A DNA stretch of 64,000 nucleotides from Martelella sp. HB161492 (GTDB taxonomy: Bacteria; Pseudomonadota; Alphaproteobacteria; Rhizobiales; Rhizobiaceae). The notes below the pieces were generated by a model that saw only the letters and a program-made list of their open reading frames with translations, was not told the DNA's origin and ran no database searches. The DNA lies in NCBI RefSeq assembly GCF_013184775.1, contig NZ_JAATVV010000001.1, positions 310,001-374,000 of the forward strand, written 5' to 3'. Positions 1 to 8,789 of the stretch are shown piece after piece (within the stretch, counting starts at the first letter, position 1; each line of letters opens with the position of its first letter). The translations under genes were made by a program, and so were the position numbers.

Positions 1-1
1 G

Positions 2-328
2 TTTTCCGTCTCCTCGACACTGTCGGATGATCAGACGGTGCGGACCTACAATGTCCATGGACAATTGTTCTTTGCTTCGGTCGAACGCTTCAACCAGGCC
101 TTCGATTTCAAGGAGGCGCTGGAAAAGGTCGTCATCGATGTCTCCCGCGCACATATTTGGGATATATCAAGTGTCTCCGCACTGGACATGGTAGTGTTGA
201 AATTCAGGCGTGAAGGCGCCGACGTGGAGGTCATCGGCCTCAACGAAGCGAGCGCCACGATCGTCGACAAGCTGGCCGTGCACGACAAGCCGGATGCGCT
301 TGAGCGCTCGCTCGACCAGGGCCACTGA
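2..328 (+). CDS. SulP-family anion permease, C-terminal end (partial)
   Basis: The reading frame is open from the first base of the window, so this is the 3' end of a longer gene and not a short ORF starting at the GTG at 38. The visible ~108 residues read as a STAS domain. They contain the alternating strand/helix pattern of anti-sigma antagonist folds, with [13 protein letters not shown] near the start and [20 protein letters not shown] in the middle. STAS domains of this kind form the cytoplasmic C-terminus of SulP sulfate/bicarbonate transporters; the membrane domain would lie upstream of the window. A UspA gene follows 96 bp downstream on the same strand, a frequent pairing. The substrate cannot be told from this fragment. 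Confidence 0.85.
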   Translation, partial: FSVSSTLSDDQTVRTYNVHGQLFFASVERFNQAFDFKEALEKVVIDVSRAHIWDISSVSALDMVVLKFRREGADVEVIGLNEASATIVDKLAVHDKPDALERSLDQGH

Positions 329-424
329 GGTGCCCGCGCGTGGGGGATATCTCCCGCGCGCCCCGGCCAGTTTCAACACTGTTTACAAGGTCCGGCACCC
401 AAGGCCGGCCAGAGGGGGAACCCC

Positions 425-1279
425 ATGGACAAGCTGACAGCCTTTATTGATGGTTCGATCTATGCCGAAAGCGTGTGCGACCATGCTGCCTGGATGGCAG
501 GCCGCATCGGAGCGCCGATCGAACTCGTCCACATTCTCGAAAAGCCGGTGGCAAACCAGGCGCCGGTCAATCTTGCCGGCACGATCGGACTTGGTGCTCG
601 CACCGCCCTTCTTGAAGAACTTGCCGATCTGGATGCCCGCAATGCCCGCACCGCCCAGAAACGCGGCCGGTTGCTGCTGGAATCGGCCACCGAACGGCTG
701 GCGCTCGGTGGCGTCGCCGACGTAACCACCAAGCTCAGAAACGGCGACTTCGTTGAAGCCGTTGAGGAGACCTGCACGGATTCGCGGGTGATCGTCATCG
801 GCAAGCGCGGTGAAGGCGCCGATTTTGCCTCCGGCCATCTCGGATCCAATCTTGAGCGCGCCGTGCGCTCAGCCAAATGCCCGGTCTTCGTTGCCGCCCG
901 CTCCTTCAAACCGATCCACAAAGTGCTGATCGCCTATGATGGCGGCCCGAGCGCCGAAAAGGCAATCGAACGCGTTGCGACAAGCGATATTCTCGAAGGC
1001 TGCACCTGCACGCTGGTCTCGGTCTGCGAAGACGGCGATGCGCTGGCGAAAAAGGCAAAGCAAGCCATTCACCGTCTCGAACATTCCAAGGTCGAGGCCA
1101 GCCTCATCATCCGCTCCGGCCACGCCGAGAAGGTGATCGAGGATATCGCTGCTGAGGAAAAGACCGATCTTCTGGTGATGGGCGCCTATGGCCATTCGCG
1201 GATCCGCTCGCTGATGATCGGCTCGACGACGACGGCAGTGCTGCGCGCCTGCCACATTCCGGTTCTGCTCCTGCGCTGA
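425..1279 (+). CDS. Universal stress protein, tandem UspA domains
   Basis: This 284-residue cytoplasmic protein has two UspA domains in tandem. The first spans about residues 1-155. The second spans about 162-284 and ends in the nucleotide-binding signature GAYGHSRIRSLMIGSTTTAVL, followed by CHIPVLLLR. The first domain has a weaker copy of this motif (GKRGEGADFASGHLGSNLERAV) that lacks the canonical Gly-x9-Gly-Ser/Thr form, so ATP binding probably rests on the second domain. The ATG at 425 follows a purine-rich stretch (agaggggg). The gene lies downstream of a SulP permease, and the two may be co-transcribed. The physiological role (stress survival, ion homeostasis) is inferred from the family only. 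Confidence 0.9.
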   Translation: MDKLTAFIDGSIYAESVCDHAAWMAGRIGAPIELVHILEKPVANQAPVNLAGTIGLGARTALLEELADLDARNARTAQKRGRLLLESATERLALGGVADVTTKLRNGDFVEAVEETCTDSRVIVIGKRGEGADFASGHLGSNLERAVRSAKCPVFVAARSFKPIHKVLIAYDGGPSAEKAIERVATSDILEGCTCTLVSVCEDGDALAKKAKQAIHRLEHSKVEASLIIRSGHAEKVIEDIAAEEKTDLLVMGAYGHSRIRSLMIGSTTTAVLRACHIPVLLLR

Positions 1280-1295
1280 AGCCTGTCAGATCCGT

Positions 1296-2201
1296 TTACT
1301 CTGCCTTTCGCCCGGCTGCGATCTTGCGGATCAGCCGGGCGAAATTCTGCGCGGTTGCAGATGGCTGCGCCCGGCGGTGGGCAACGGCCAGCAGCTGCGC
1401 CGGCGCCGGCGCGATGACATCAAGAAAGGCAACGCCGCGAATATTGAACTGGCGCATGGTCTCCGGCACCAGCGCAACACCGGTCTCCGCCGCGATCAGC
1501 GACAATATCGTGGCAATCTGCGGTGCGGGCTGACCGAGAACCGGCTCAAATCCGGCCGCCCGACAGGCCGCAAGCGTTGTGTCATGCAGGCTGACACCGA
1601 TGGCACGCGGCGTCAGAATGAATGCATCATCCTTCAGCGCCATCAGCTTTACCGGCTGCTTCGCCGATGCTGCGGCATGGCTGGACGGCACGGCGGCCAC
1701 CAGCCGCTCAGTCATCAAAGGCCGGATGTCCAGACTGTCAGGATCGGCCGATGACGGACGCACAAGACCAACATCAAGACTGCCATCAACGAGGCGGGCA
1801 ATCAGCCCGACCGAATTGATCTCGAAAAATGTCAGCTCGACCTCCGGATAATCGCGTCTGAAAGCGCGGATCGCGGCCGGGAAAAGCGGGTTCAGCGCAA
1901 CAGATCCCGAATAGCCGAGCGAAAGCTGACCGGTCATGCCTCCAGCCGCACGGCGGGCTGCCTGTTTTGCCTGTTCCGCAGCCCCCGGAAGCCCCTTCAC
2001 GGCAGCCAGGAAGCTTCGCCCTGCCTCCGTCAGCTCCGCACCATGCGGCACGCGGTGGAACAGCTGCACGCCGACCTCCCGCTCCAGATCGCGGATCTGC
2101 AGGCTGAGCGGCGGCTGGCCGATGCCAAGCCGGGCAGCCGCACGGGTGAAGTTCTCTTCCTCGGCAACGGCCAGGAAATAGCGGATATGACGGAGCTCCA
2201 T
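1296..2201 (-). CDS. LysR-family transcriptional regulator
   Basis: This 301-residue protein has the standard LysR layout. The N-terminal winged helix-turn-helix covers residues ~1-60 (MELRHIRYFLAVAEEENFTRAAARLGIGQPPLSLQ and LEREVGVQLFHR), and the periplasmic-binding-protein-like effector domain covers ~90-295. The gene is transcribed divergently from an MFS transporter with about 100 bp between the two starts, the usual arrangement for a LysR protein controlling its neighbour. The intergenic region contains ATATC and GATAT arms flanking the presumed regulator site. The effector is unknown. The start ATG lacks a clear Shine-Dalgarno sequence. Confidence 0.9.
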   Translation of the reverse strand: MELRHIRYFLAVAEEENFTRAAARLGIGQPPLSLQIRDLEREVGVQLFHRVPHGAELTEAGRSFLAAVKGLPGAAEQAKQAARRAAGGMTGQLSLGYSGSVALNPLFPAAIRAFRRDYPEVELTFFEINSVGLIARLVDGSLDVGLVRPSSADPDSLDIRPLMTERLVAAVPSSHAAASAKQPVKLMALKDDAFILTPRAIGVSLHDTTLAACRAAGFEPVLGQPAPQIATILSLIAAETGVALVPETMRQFNIRGVAFLDVIAPAPAQLLAVAHRRAQPSATAQNFARLIRKIAAGRKAE

Positions 2202-2242
2202 GCGTCATTTAAAAAACATATCATAAATGCCAATGCAAGATA

Positions 2243-2270
2243 TTGGACATATGGAAGAGGCAGTCATATT
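2243..2270 (+). promoter_or_regulatory. Putative sigma-70 promoter of the MFS gene
   Basis: TTGGAC (2243-2248) and CATATT (2265-2270) are separated by 16 bp. They lie 30-57 bp before the ATG at 2300, which carries its own ribosome-binding site. This argues against translation starting at the TTG at 2243, because that codon would be the -35 box itself. The LysR protein encoded divergently probably acts here. Confidence 0.5.
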
Positions 2271-2299
2271 TTCCGGGCAACGAACGGAAAGGTTTTGTC

Positions 2300-3589
2300 A
2301 TGTCCTCCCATGCACCATCCGCCGTTGCCGGTTTTTCCATTTCAGACCCCGGAAGACAGCCAGTCGAGGCGATCGCGCCTCCCATAGCCGCCCCCGTCGC
2401 TGACCAATGGATCCGCTACGGTACAAAGGAATTTCGCAATGCCGGTATCGCCCTGTTTCTCGGCGGCTTTGCCAGTTTCTCGCTGATCTACTGTGTGCAG
2501 CCGCTGCTGCCCTCTTTCGCGGCGAGCTTCGCCATTTCCCCGGCGGCAAGCTCACTGGCGCTGTCGCTGACCACCGGCCTGCTCGCCCTCTCGATCTTTC
2601 TCGCCAGCGCCTTCTCGCAGGCGCTTGGCCGGCGCGGGCTGATGTTCATTTCCATGCTGCTGGCTGCCGTCTTCAACATTGCCGCCGCTGTGTTGCCAAG
2701 CTGGCACGGCCTGCTCTTTGCCCGGGCCATGGAAGGTCTGGTACTCGGCGGCGTTCCCGCCGTCGCCATGGCCTGGCTGGCGGAGGAAATCGACCCCGCC
2801 CATCTCGGCCGCGCCATGGGGCTTTACATTGCCGGCAACGGATTCGGCGCCATGATGGGCCGCGTCGGCATGGGGCTGATGACGGAGTTCACCACCTGGC
2901 AGATCGCCATGGAAGCGCTCGGACTGCTTTGCCTCTTCTCGGCAATCGGCTTTTTCCTGCTCCTGCCGCGCTCACGCCATTTCGAAGCGCAGAAGGGCTT
3001 TGATCCCTTCTTTCATCTGCGCGCCTGGGGCGGACACCTCAAGCGTGGTGAAATGATCCGGCTGTTTGCCATCGGCTTTCTTTTGACCAGCATTTTCGTA
3101 ACGCTGTTCAACTATTCGACCTTCCGCCTTTCGGCCGATCCCTATGATCTGAGCGGTACCGCCGTCAGCATGATATTCCTGGCCTTCGGTTTCGGCATCG
3201 TCTCCTCGTCGGTTGCCGGCGCCCTTGCTGACCGCTTCGGCCGCGCACCGCTGATCATCTCCGGCTTTCTCGTCATGCTGGCCGGGGTAGTGCTGACGCT
3301 GATGTCCGGCCTCGTTGCGATTTTCTTCGGCATTGCCCTGGTGGCGACCGGCTTTTTCATCGGCCATTCAGTCGCCAGCGGCTCCGTTGGCCGCGCCGCA
3401 AAGGGCGCGAAGGGCCACGCCTCATCGCTCTATCTCCTGTTCTATTACATGGGGTCGAGCCTGTCCGGTTCGGTCGGCGGCTTTTTCTACCAGCATGGCG
3501 GCTGGGGCGCCGTTGTCAGCCTGACGGCAAGCTTTGCGATTTTCGGACTGGTCCTTGGCGGCGTCGCGCTGCTGAGCAGGAGGGCATAA
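2300..3589 (+). CDS. MFS transporter (YnfM/arabinose-efflux-like)
   Basis: This 429-residue inner-membrane protein is predicted to have 12 transmembrane helices. It carries major-facilitator hallmarks: a loop with LGRRG after helix 2 and ADRFGRAPL after helix 8. The overall sequence resembles the YnfM-type exporters often found next to LysR genes. I place the start at the ATG at 2300, preceded by GGAAAGG at 2286-2292, because the longer frame would begin inside the promoter. Expression is probably controlled by the divergent LysR gene. The exported compound is unknown. An imperfect GC-rich hairpin and a perfect 9-bp stem (3647-3668) follow the gene and may end transcription. Confidence 0.88.
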   Translation: MSSHAPSAVAGFSISDPGRQPVEAIAPPIAAPVADQWIRYGTKEFRNAGIALFLGGFASFSLIYCVQPLLPSFAASFAISPAASSLALSLTTGLLALSIFLASAFSQALGRRGLMFISMLLAAVFNIAAAVLPSWHGLLFARAMEGLVLGGVPAVAMAWLAEEIDPAHLGRAMGLYIAGNGFGAMMGRVGMGLMTEFTTWQIAMEALGLLCLFSAIGFFLLLPRSRHFEAQKGFDPFFHLRAWGGHLKRGEMIRLFAIGFLLTSIFVTLFNYSTFRLSADPYDLSGTAVSMIFLAFGFGIVSSSVAGALADRFGRAPLIISGFLVMLAGVVLTLMSGLVAIFFGIALVATGFFIGHSVASGSVGRAAKGAKGHASSLYLLFYYMGSSLSGSVGGFFYQHGGWGAVVSLTASFAIFGLVLGGVALLSRRA

Positions 3590-3646
3590 AAAGGACCGGG
3601 CGGCTTTCGCCTCACCCGGCCAGTCCAAGGAGCGGTGGAAGATCTG

Positions 3647-3668
3647 AAGGGCGCAGCGATGCGCCCTT
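3647..3668 (+). terminator. Hairpin downstream of the MFS gene
   Basis: A perfect 9-bp stem (AAGGGCGCA / TGCGCCCTT) with a GCGA tetraloop lies about 60 bp after the MFS stop. Only TTTC follows, so this is a weak intrinsic terminator at best. Confidence 0.4.
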
Positions 3669-3676
3669 TCGAAAAC

Positions 3677-3701
3677 AAAAAAGGCCGGGGAAACCCCGAC
3701 C
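3677..3701 (-). terminator. Rho-independent terminator of the candidate sRNA
   Basis: On the minus strand an 8-bp stem (GGTCGGGG / CCCCGGCC, one G-U pair) with a three-base loop is followed directly by TTTTTTGTTTT. This is a strong intrinsic terminator. No protein gene ends upstream of it, only the structured region that I call an sRNA. Confidence 0.85.
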
Positions 3702-3853
3702 TCTCATGATCCGCTTCAAGAGCTCGTGTGCCAGTACATCCGTGGTCACACCCTCGAAGCGGAAGAACCTCGCCACCTCGTTTTACGCATATTTCCGTCA
3801 CAGCTTCGTGACAGTTGCTACGCAGGCGAAGGTTAAGTGCGCCGCTCGGCGTT
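3677..3853 (-). ncRNA. Candidate trans-acting small RNA, about 177 nt
   Basis: The minus strand shows a complete stand-alone transcription unit without a convincing ORF. The promoter is TTGTAA (3883-3888), 17 bp, CATATG (3860-3865), giving a start near 3853. Three stem domains follow. The first is a CCTTCGCC...GGCGAGG closing stem around a GTCAC/GTGAC hairpin (3797-3812). The second is a long stem-loop at 3711-3762 (CCGCTTC / GAAGCGG, then GTGTG / CACAC, then CCA / TGG). The third is the strong terminator at 3677-3701. Three stems plus a U-tract resemble Rhizobiales alpha-r type sRNAs, but I cannot assign a family from memory. An open frame through the region would run through the terminator, so I consider it non-coding. 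Confidence 0.6.
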
Positions 3854-3957
3854 GATCCTCATATGGGAAGAGCATCGCTGAATTACAAGCCCCATCGGCA
3901 AAAGCCATGGAACCTTGCGGTCTGCCTCGTCTCAATTCCTTGTTCGGGAAAGAAAAC

Positions 3958-4032
3958 TGGTGCTGCTAGAGAGATTTGAACTCTCGGCCTCTCCCTTACC
4001 AAGGGAGTGCTCTACCCCTGAGCTATAGCAGC
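3958..4032 (-). tRNA. tRNA-Thr(GGT)
   Basis: The minus strand folds into a full cloverleaf. It has a 7-bp acceptor stem (GCTGCTA / TAGCAGC), a D arm starting GCTC, an anticodon stem CTCCC/GGGAG with loop TTGGTAA, and a T arm GAGAG-TTCAAAT-CTCTC. The discriminator is A at 3961, and CCA is encoded (3958-3960). Anticodon GGT reads threonine ACC/ACU codons. A Thr tRNA upstream of murA fits rhizobial chromosomes. Confidence 0.97.
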
Positions 4033-4193
4033 CCTTCCGTCGCCGGAAGCCGCAGACAACATGTCGTCGCTGCAGGCAAGCGGCCTATTGCCATAGCTGG
4101 CGCACAAGTGCAAGACGCTATTTCGAATTCTTTTTGACGCATGCAGCAGTTTTTGTGAAGAACGCTGCCGCGACACAGACGGAAACGGAACGG

Positions 4194-4376
4194 ATGGCCA
4201 CCAGCAAAGACAAGGCAGACAAGGCGCTTTCGCCGACAGAGCAGCGCAAGGCGCGCGAGGCTGCAAAGCTGAAGGAAAATCTGAAACGCCGCAAGCAGCA
4301 GGCCCGAGCCCGCCGCGCAGGAGACGCCGAATCGGAAAGCGGCATCCCGGCTGCCCGCGACCCAGAAATGAAGTGA
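4194..4376 (+). CDS. Small conserved basic protein upstream of murA
   Basis: A 60-residue, highly charged protein rich in Lys, Arg, Glu and Ala. The central stretch (PTEQRKAREAAKLKENLKRRKQQARARR) is predicted to form one long basic helix, followed by an acidic, flexible C-terminus. I choose the ATG at 4194, because conserved-looking sequence begins there (MATSKDKADK) and GGAAACGGA precedes it, not the ATG at 4134. Small proteins of this composition precede murA in related rhizobia, as far as I recall, but I know of no function. A helical nucleic-acid-binding role is possible but unsupported. Confidence 0.65.
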   Translation: MATSKDKADKALSPTEQRKAREAAKLKENLKRRKQQARARRAGDAESESGIPAARDPEMK

Positions 4377-4619
4377 AGCCGGACAGAGCTTCGCCATTCA
4401 GGCCTCTTCAGCACAGCCGGTAGCACTTTTCATGGTTTGCAAACACTTTATCAACTCTGGCGTGGCATTTTGTCCTGCCGGCCATGGGATGGCCACACTG
4501 GCCTGTTCTGACGTCGTCCACGCTATCGCTTGTCAAGCGGCGTGATCGATCATATCAGGCGGACAACTGGCGCTTAGCGTCGCAAGCATTCTAGAGGCGG
4601 GGCGACCCGGGATTACCCA

Positions 4620-5912
4620 ATGGACAAGATTAGAATCATCGGCGGCAACCAGCTCAACGGCATCATTCCGATTTCCGGTGCAAAAAACGCAGCCCTGCCC
4701 TTGATGATCGCATCGCTCCTGACCAGCGACACGCTGACGCTCGAAAATGTTCCGCATCTGGCCGATGTCGAGCTGCTGATGCGCATTCTCGGTAATCACG
4801 GCGTCGACATTTCCGTCAACGGCCGCCGCGAGCGCCAGGAAGAAGGCTATTCGCGCACCATCCATTTCACCTGCCGCACCATTGTCGACACCACCGCCTC
4901 CTATGACCTCGTGCGCAAGATGCGCGCATCCTTCTGGGTCATCGGACCGCTTCTGGCACGTGAAGGCGTTGCCCGCGTTTCGCTGCCGGGCGGCTGCGCC
5001 ATCGGCACGCGTCCGGTCGATCTTTTCATTGATGGCCTGCGTGCGCTCGGCGCCGACATTGAAATCGAATCCGGTTATGTCGAGGCCAAGGCGCCGAAGG
5101 GCGGCCTGATCGGCGCCCGCTATGCTTTCCCCAAGGTTTCCGTTGGCGCAACCCATACGCTGATGATGGCGGCAACGCTTGCCAATGGCACGACGGTCCT
5201 GGAAAATGCAGCCCGCGAGCCGGAAGTGGTCGATCTTGCCAATTGCCTGAAGGCCATGGGCGCGAAAATCGAAGGCGCCGGCACCGGAACCATCACCATT
5301 GAAGGCGTCAAGGAACTGTCGGGCGCCCGCCACAGCGTGCTTCCCGATCGTATCGAAACCGGCACCTACGCAATCGCCGTCGCCATGGCCGGCGGCGATG
5401 TGGTGCTGAAGAACACCAGCACGGCGCTGCTGCCGACGGCCATTGAAGCCATCGCGGCCTCCGGTGCAAAGGTGACGGCGCTCGATGACGGCATCCGGAT
5501 CCTTGCATCCGGCACGGATATCCACCCCGTTGACATCGTCACCAAACCCTATCCCGATTTCCCGACCGACCTTCAGGCCCAGTTCATGGCGCTGATGACC
5601 CGCGCCAATGGCGTTTCCCACATCACCGAAACGATCTTTGAAAACCGCTTCATGCATGTGCAGGAACTGGCGCGCCTGGGCTCCAGGATCGCCCTGTCCG
5701 GCCAGACGGCCACGATTACCGGCACGCCCGAACTGCATGGCGCACCGGTCATGGCGACCGATCTGCGCGCCTCCGTCTCTCTGGTGATTGCCGGGCTTGC
5801 CGCCAAGGGCGAAACCACGGTCGGCCGGGTCTACCACCTCGATCGCGGCTTCGAACGGCTGGAAGAAAAGCTGACCCAGTGCGGCGCAATCGTCGAACGC
5901 ATCAGCGACTGA
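4620..5912 (+). CDS. murA: UDP-N-acetylglucosamine 1-carboxyvinyltransferase MurA
   Basis: MurA catalyses the first committed step of peptidoglycan synthesis, adding enolpyruvate from PEP to UDP-GlcNAc in the cytoplasm. The 430-residue product has the normal length and the inverted alpha/beta repeat of EPT enzymes. Visible hallmarks are [20 protein letters not shown] at residues 7-26 (the Lys-Asn that contacts PEP and UDP-GlcNAc), a [13 protein letters not shown]-like loop ([13 protein letters not shown]) holding the reactive Cys near residue 125, and [15 protein letters not shown] in the second domain. It heads the housekeeping run DUF2948-hisD-UPF0262. The 243 bp upstream hold no other recognisable feature. 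Confidence 0.97.
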   Translation: MDKIRIIGGNQLNGIIPISGAKNAALPLMIASLLTSDTLTLENVPHLADVELLMRILGNHGVDISVNGRRERQEEGYSRTIHFTCRTIVDTTASYDLVRKMRASFWVIGPLLAREGVARVSLPGGCAIGTRPVDLFIDGLRALGADIEIESGYVEAKAPKGGLIGARYAFPKVSVGATHTLMMAATLANGTTVLENAAREPEVVDLANCLKAMGAKIEGAGTGTITIEGVKELSGARHSVLPDRIETGTYAIAVAMAGGDVVLKNTSTALLPTAIEAIAASGAKVTALDDGIRILASGTDIHPVDIVTKPYPDFPTDLQAQFMALMTRANGVSHITETIFENRFMHVQELARLGSRIALSGQTATITGTPELHGAPVMATDLRASVSLVIAGLAAKGETTVGRVYHLDRGFERLEEKLTQCGAIVERISD

Positions 5913-6020
5913 GGCCGATTTCGGGTGAAAGGCGGGCAAAGGCCGGCTTCAAGTGGTTGCGAAAGCAGCCAAGGCGGCTTATCTCGGGAGTGAACCGAAC
6001 CAACCCGCCGGAGCCCAACC

Positions 6021-6461
6021 ATGTCTGCCGATCTCCTGAAACTGATGGCGCTGGATGAAGAAGACCTCGCCATCCTGTCGGCCTACATGCAGGATGCCGT
6101 CTTCCTGACGAAAGATGCACGCTTCTCGCAGGAAACAGGGCTGTTTGAACTGCGCGCCAATCGTTTCGTCTGGGAGAAGAAGCGCTCTTTCTTCCGCAAG
6201 CCCGAACGGCGGCGCACCAGCCTCATCTTCAAGCGGGTTCAGGCCGTGCGCTCCGTCGGCATCACGCGCGGCGCCACGGACGAAGTGTCCAACCTGCTTG
6301 CCATCCAGTTTGAGAAGAACGGCGAGGGTCCGGACGGATCAATTATTCTGTCGCTTTCCGGCGGCGGCGAGATCATGCTCGATGTCGAGGTGATCGAAGT
6401 CGCGCTGAGCGATATTTCCGGCAGCTGGGAGGCACGCGCAACGCCCCGTCACAGGGGCTGA
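6021..6461 (+). CDS. DUF2948 family protein
   Basis: A 146-residue protein that matches the rhizobial DUF2948 family by sequence and by position between murA and hisD. It starts MSADLLKLMALDEEDLAILSAYMQDAV, followed by mostly beta-strand sequence with many charged residues (NRFVWEKKRSFFRKPERRRTSL). No signal peptide or membrane helix is present, so it is probably cytoplasmic. No biochemical function is known to me. Conserved linkage to murA/hisD suggests shared growth-linked expression, not a shared pathway. Confidence 0.85.
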   Translation: MSADLLKLMALDEEDLAILSAYMQDAVFLTKDARFSQETGLFELRANRFVWEKKRSFFRKPERRRTSLIFKRVQAVRSVGITRGATDEVSNLLAIQFEKNGEGPDGSIILSLSGGGEIMLDVEVIEVALSDISGSWEARATPRHRG

Positions 6462-6503
6462 ACCGCCCACCGGTAACGGATCATTCAAGGCAAGGGGACT
6501 GAC

Positions 6504-7802
6504 GTGGTAAAGTGGCTCGACGCGGCGGAAGCCGGTTTCGAAGACGATTTCAAAACGCTGCTTTCAATGAAGCGCGAAGTATCAAAGGATGTCAGCGACA
6601 CCGTTGATGCCATCCTGAAGGATGTGCGCGAGAATGGCGATGCAGCGCTTGCTGCCTATTCCGCGCGCTTCGACAGCGTTGATTTTGCCGCCACGCCGAT
6701 GGCGATTTCCGCAGAAGAGGTCGACGCCGCCATCGCAATGGTCGACCCGAAGGTGATCGAGGCGCTCACCATCGCCGAAACCCGGATCCGCAGCCATCAC
6801 GCCCGCCAGATGCCGCAGGACGATCTCTACGAAGATGCGATCGGCGTTCAGCTCGGCAGCCGCTGGACCGCCGTCGAAGCCGTCGGGCTTTATGTACCGG
6901 GCGGCACGGCCAGCTATCCAAGCTCGGTGCTGATGAACGCCGTGCCGGCAAAGGTTGCCGGTGTCGAGCGCATCGTCATGGTCGTTCCGGCGATGAAGGG
7001 CGAGGTCAACCCCGCCGTTCTTGCCGCCGCCCGCATTGCCGGCATCAGCGAAATCTATCGCATTGGCGGCGCCCAGGCCGTCGGCGCACTCGCCTATGGC
7101 ACCGAAACCATCAAACCTGTTTCCAAGATTGTCGGCCCCGGCAATGCCTATGTGGCAGCGGCAAAGCGTGCCGTGTTCGGCACGGTGGGTATCGATATGA
7201 TCGCCGGCCCTTCGGAAGTGCTGATCATCGCCGACGGCGACAACAATCCCGACTGGATCGCGGCCGACCTTCTGGCCCAGGCCGAGCACGATACCGCCGC
7301 CCAGTCGATCCTGATCACCACCGAGCGCAGCCTTGGCGAGGCAGTCGCAGCCGCCGTTGAACGCCAGCTCAAGACCCTGCCGCGCGGCGCGATCGCCGGT
7401 GCCAGCTGGCATGATTACGGCGCGATCATCACCGTATCGGATCTTGATGCCGCCATGCCGCTTGCCAACCGCATCGCCCCGGAGCATCTGGAGCTTGCCG
7501 TTGACGATCCCGAAAGCCTGATCCCGAAGGTGCGCAATGCCGGCGCCATCTTTGCCGGCCATTTCACCCCGGAAGCGATCGGCGATTATGTCGGCGGCTC
7601 GAACCATGTTCTGCCGACCGCCCGTTCGGCGCGTTTTTCCTCCGGCCTTTCCGTGCTCGACTTCGTCAAGCGCACCTCAATCCTGCGTCTGGGACCCGAT
7701 CAGCTTGCAGAGCTTGCGCCTCCGGCCATAAAGCTTGCAGAATGCGAAGGTCTTGGCGCCCATGCACGATCGGTCGCCATCAGGCTTAACCGCGGAGAAT
7801 GA
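6504..7802 (+). CDS. hisD: Histidinol dehydrogenase HisD
   Basis: HisD carries out the last two NAD-dependent oxidations of histidine biosynthesis, from L-histidinol to L-histidine, using a zinc ion. The 432-residue length is typical. Recognisable blocks include [23 protein letters not shown] (residues ~130-152), [45 protein letters not shown] and LLAQAEHD, followed by the C-terminal [20 protein letters not shown]. Translation starts at GTG 6504 with AGGGGA just upstream. Its stop lies 4 bp before the UPF0262 start, so the two are co-translated. The other his genes are not in the window. Confidence 0.97.
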   Translation: MVKWLDAAEAGFEDDFKTLLSMKREVSKDVSDTVDAILKDVRENGDAALAAYSARFDSVDFAATPMAISAEEVDAAIAMVDPKVIEALTIAETRIRSHHARQMPQDDLYEDAIGVQLGSRWTAVEAVGLYVPGGTASYPSSVLMNAVPAKVAGVERIVMVVPAMKGEVNPAVLAAARIAGISEIYRIGGAQAVGALAYGTETIKPVSKIVGPGNAYVAAAKRAVFGTVGIDMIAGPSEVLIIADGDNNPDWIAADLLAQAEHDTAAQSILITTERSLGEAVAAAVERQLKTLPRGAIAGASWHDYGAIITVSDLDAAMPLANRIAPEHLELAVDDPESLIPKVRNAGAIFAGHFTPEAIGDYVGGSNHVLPTARSARFSSGLSVLDFVKRTSILRLGPDQLAELAPPAIKLAECEGLGAHARSVAIRLNRGE

Positions 7803-7806
7803 GGCC

Positions 7807-8277
7807 ATGGCAGGCGACTTCAGGCTGAGCGATGTTGTGCTCGATGAGAGCATCGGCCGCGCCTCGCCCGATGTCGAACACGAACGGGCGGTCGCCATTT
7901 TCGACCTGCTGGAGGAAAACAGCTTCCATCCGCTCGGCCATGATGGCGGTCCCTACAAGCTGACCCTCTCGCTCGCCGAGAACAAGCTTGTCTTCGATAT
8001 CAGGCTTGAAAACGGCGATCCCGTCGCCACCCATATCCTGTCGCTGACGCCGTTCCGCCGGATCGTGAAGGACTATTTCATGATCTGTGAAAGCTATTAC
8101 GAGGCGATCAAAACCGCCTCGACCGCGAAGATCGAGGCCATCGATATGGGACGGCGCGGTGTCCACAATGAAGGCTCGCAGACATTGCAGGACCGGCTGA
8201 AGGGCAAAATCGAGATCGATTTCAACACGGCAAGGCGGCTTTTCACCCTGGTTTGCGTGCTTTACTGGCGCGGTTGA
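7807..8277 (+). CDS. UPF0262 family protein
   Basis: A 156-residue cytoplasmic protein that I recognise as the UPF0262 family of alphaproteobacteria. The N-terminus [40 protein letters not shown] and the later [19 protein letters not shown] and [18 protein letters not shown] are characteristic. The function is unknown. It lies 4 bp after hisD, and I use the ATG at 7807, preceded by GGAG/GAGG. In many rhizobia a low-molecular-weight phosphatase gene sits between this gene and infA. Here the 234-bp gap before infA holds no such frame. Confidence 0.9.
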   Translation: MAGDFRLSDVVLDESIGRASPDVEHERAVAIFDLLEENSFHPLGHDGGPYKLTLSLAENKLVFDIRLENGDPVATHILSLTPFRRIVKDYFMICESYYEAIKTASTAKIEAIDMGRRGVHNEGSQTLQDRLKGKIEIDFNTARRLFTLVCVLYWRG

Positions 8278-8511
8278 GCGCCCTCTTGCCGCGCGGCGCG
8301 CATTCCACTAAATAGGCGCTAACGTTCACGACCGGCCGCTTCATCGTTTTTTGCCCGCATTTCGCGCATAGCCCCGCAAACTGCGCGCAAAAGCGGCCTG
8401 ATCGCCATGAAACAAGGTTCACAAATCTGACGGGAACGTGTAGTTTCCGCCGCAAATCGAAGAGGGATCGGCAAAAGCGCCTTGATCCCGACAAGGAAAG
8501 ACAAAGACTAG

Positions 8512-8730
8512 ATGGCAAAAGAAGAAGTCCTGGAATTCCCCGGCGTCGTCGTCGAGCTGCTGCCGAACGCGACATTCCGGGTGAAGCTGGAAAACGAACA
8601 TGAAATCATCGCCCATACGGCGGGCCGCATGCGCAAGAACCGTATCCGCGTTCTCGCCGGCGACAAGGTCCTGGTGGAAATGACCCCTTACGACCTGACC
8701 AAGGGCCGGATCACCTATCGCTTCAAGTAA
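8512..8730 (+). CDS. infA: Translation initiation factor IF-1
   Basis: IF-1 binds the A site of the 30S subunit and assists IF-2 and IF-3 during initiation. The 72-residue length is exact for the family, and the single OB-fold (S1-like) sequence is clear: [53 protein letters not shown]. It is preceded by a 234-bp non-coding region that may carry its own promoter and is followed by maf and yacG. Conservation is very high, so the call is secure. Confidence 0.98.
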   Translation: MAKEEVLEFPGVVVELLPNATFRVKLENEHEIIAHTAGRMRKNRIRVLAGDKVLVEMTPYDLTKGRITYRFK

Positions 8731-8789
8731 GTGGCGCCGCGAGCCATCGCGACCCTCAAGACCCCGCAGGCAGAAAGACAGGTTTATCC

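Noticed and set aside
2243-2299. N-terminal extension of the MFS transporter from TTG 2243
   Set aside because: The TTG is part of the predicted -35 box, and the ATG at 2300 has a good ribosome-binding site.
3677-3853. Identification of the sRNA as 6S RNA or a named alpha-r family
   Set aside because: The three-stem plus terminator shape does not show the 6S central bubble, and I cannot verify a family without a covariance search.
4533-5939. 468-codon open frame antisense to murA
   Set aside because: murA is unambiguous; the antisense product has no motif.
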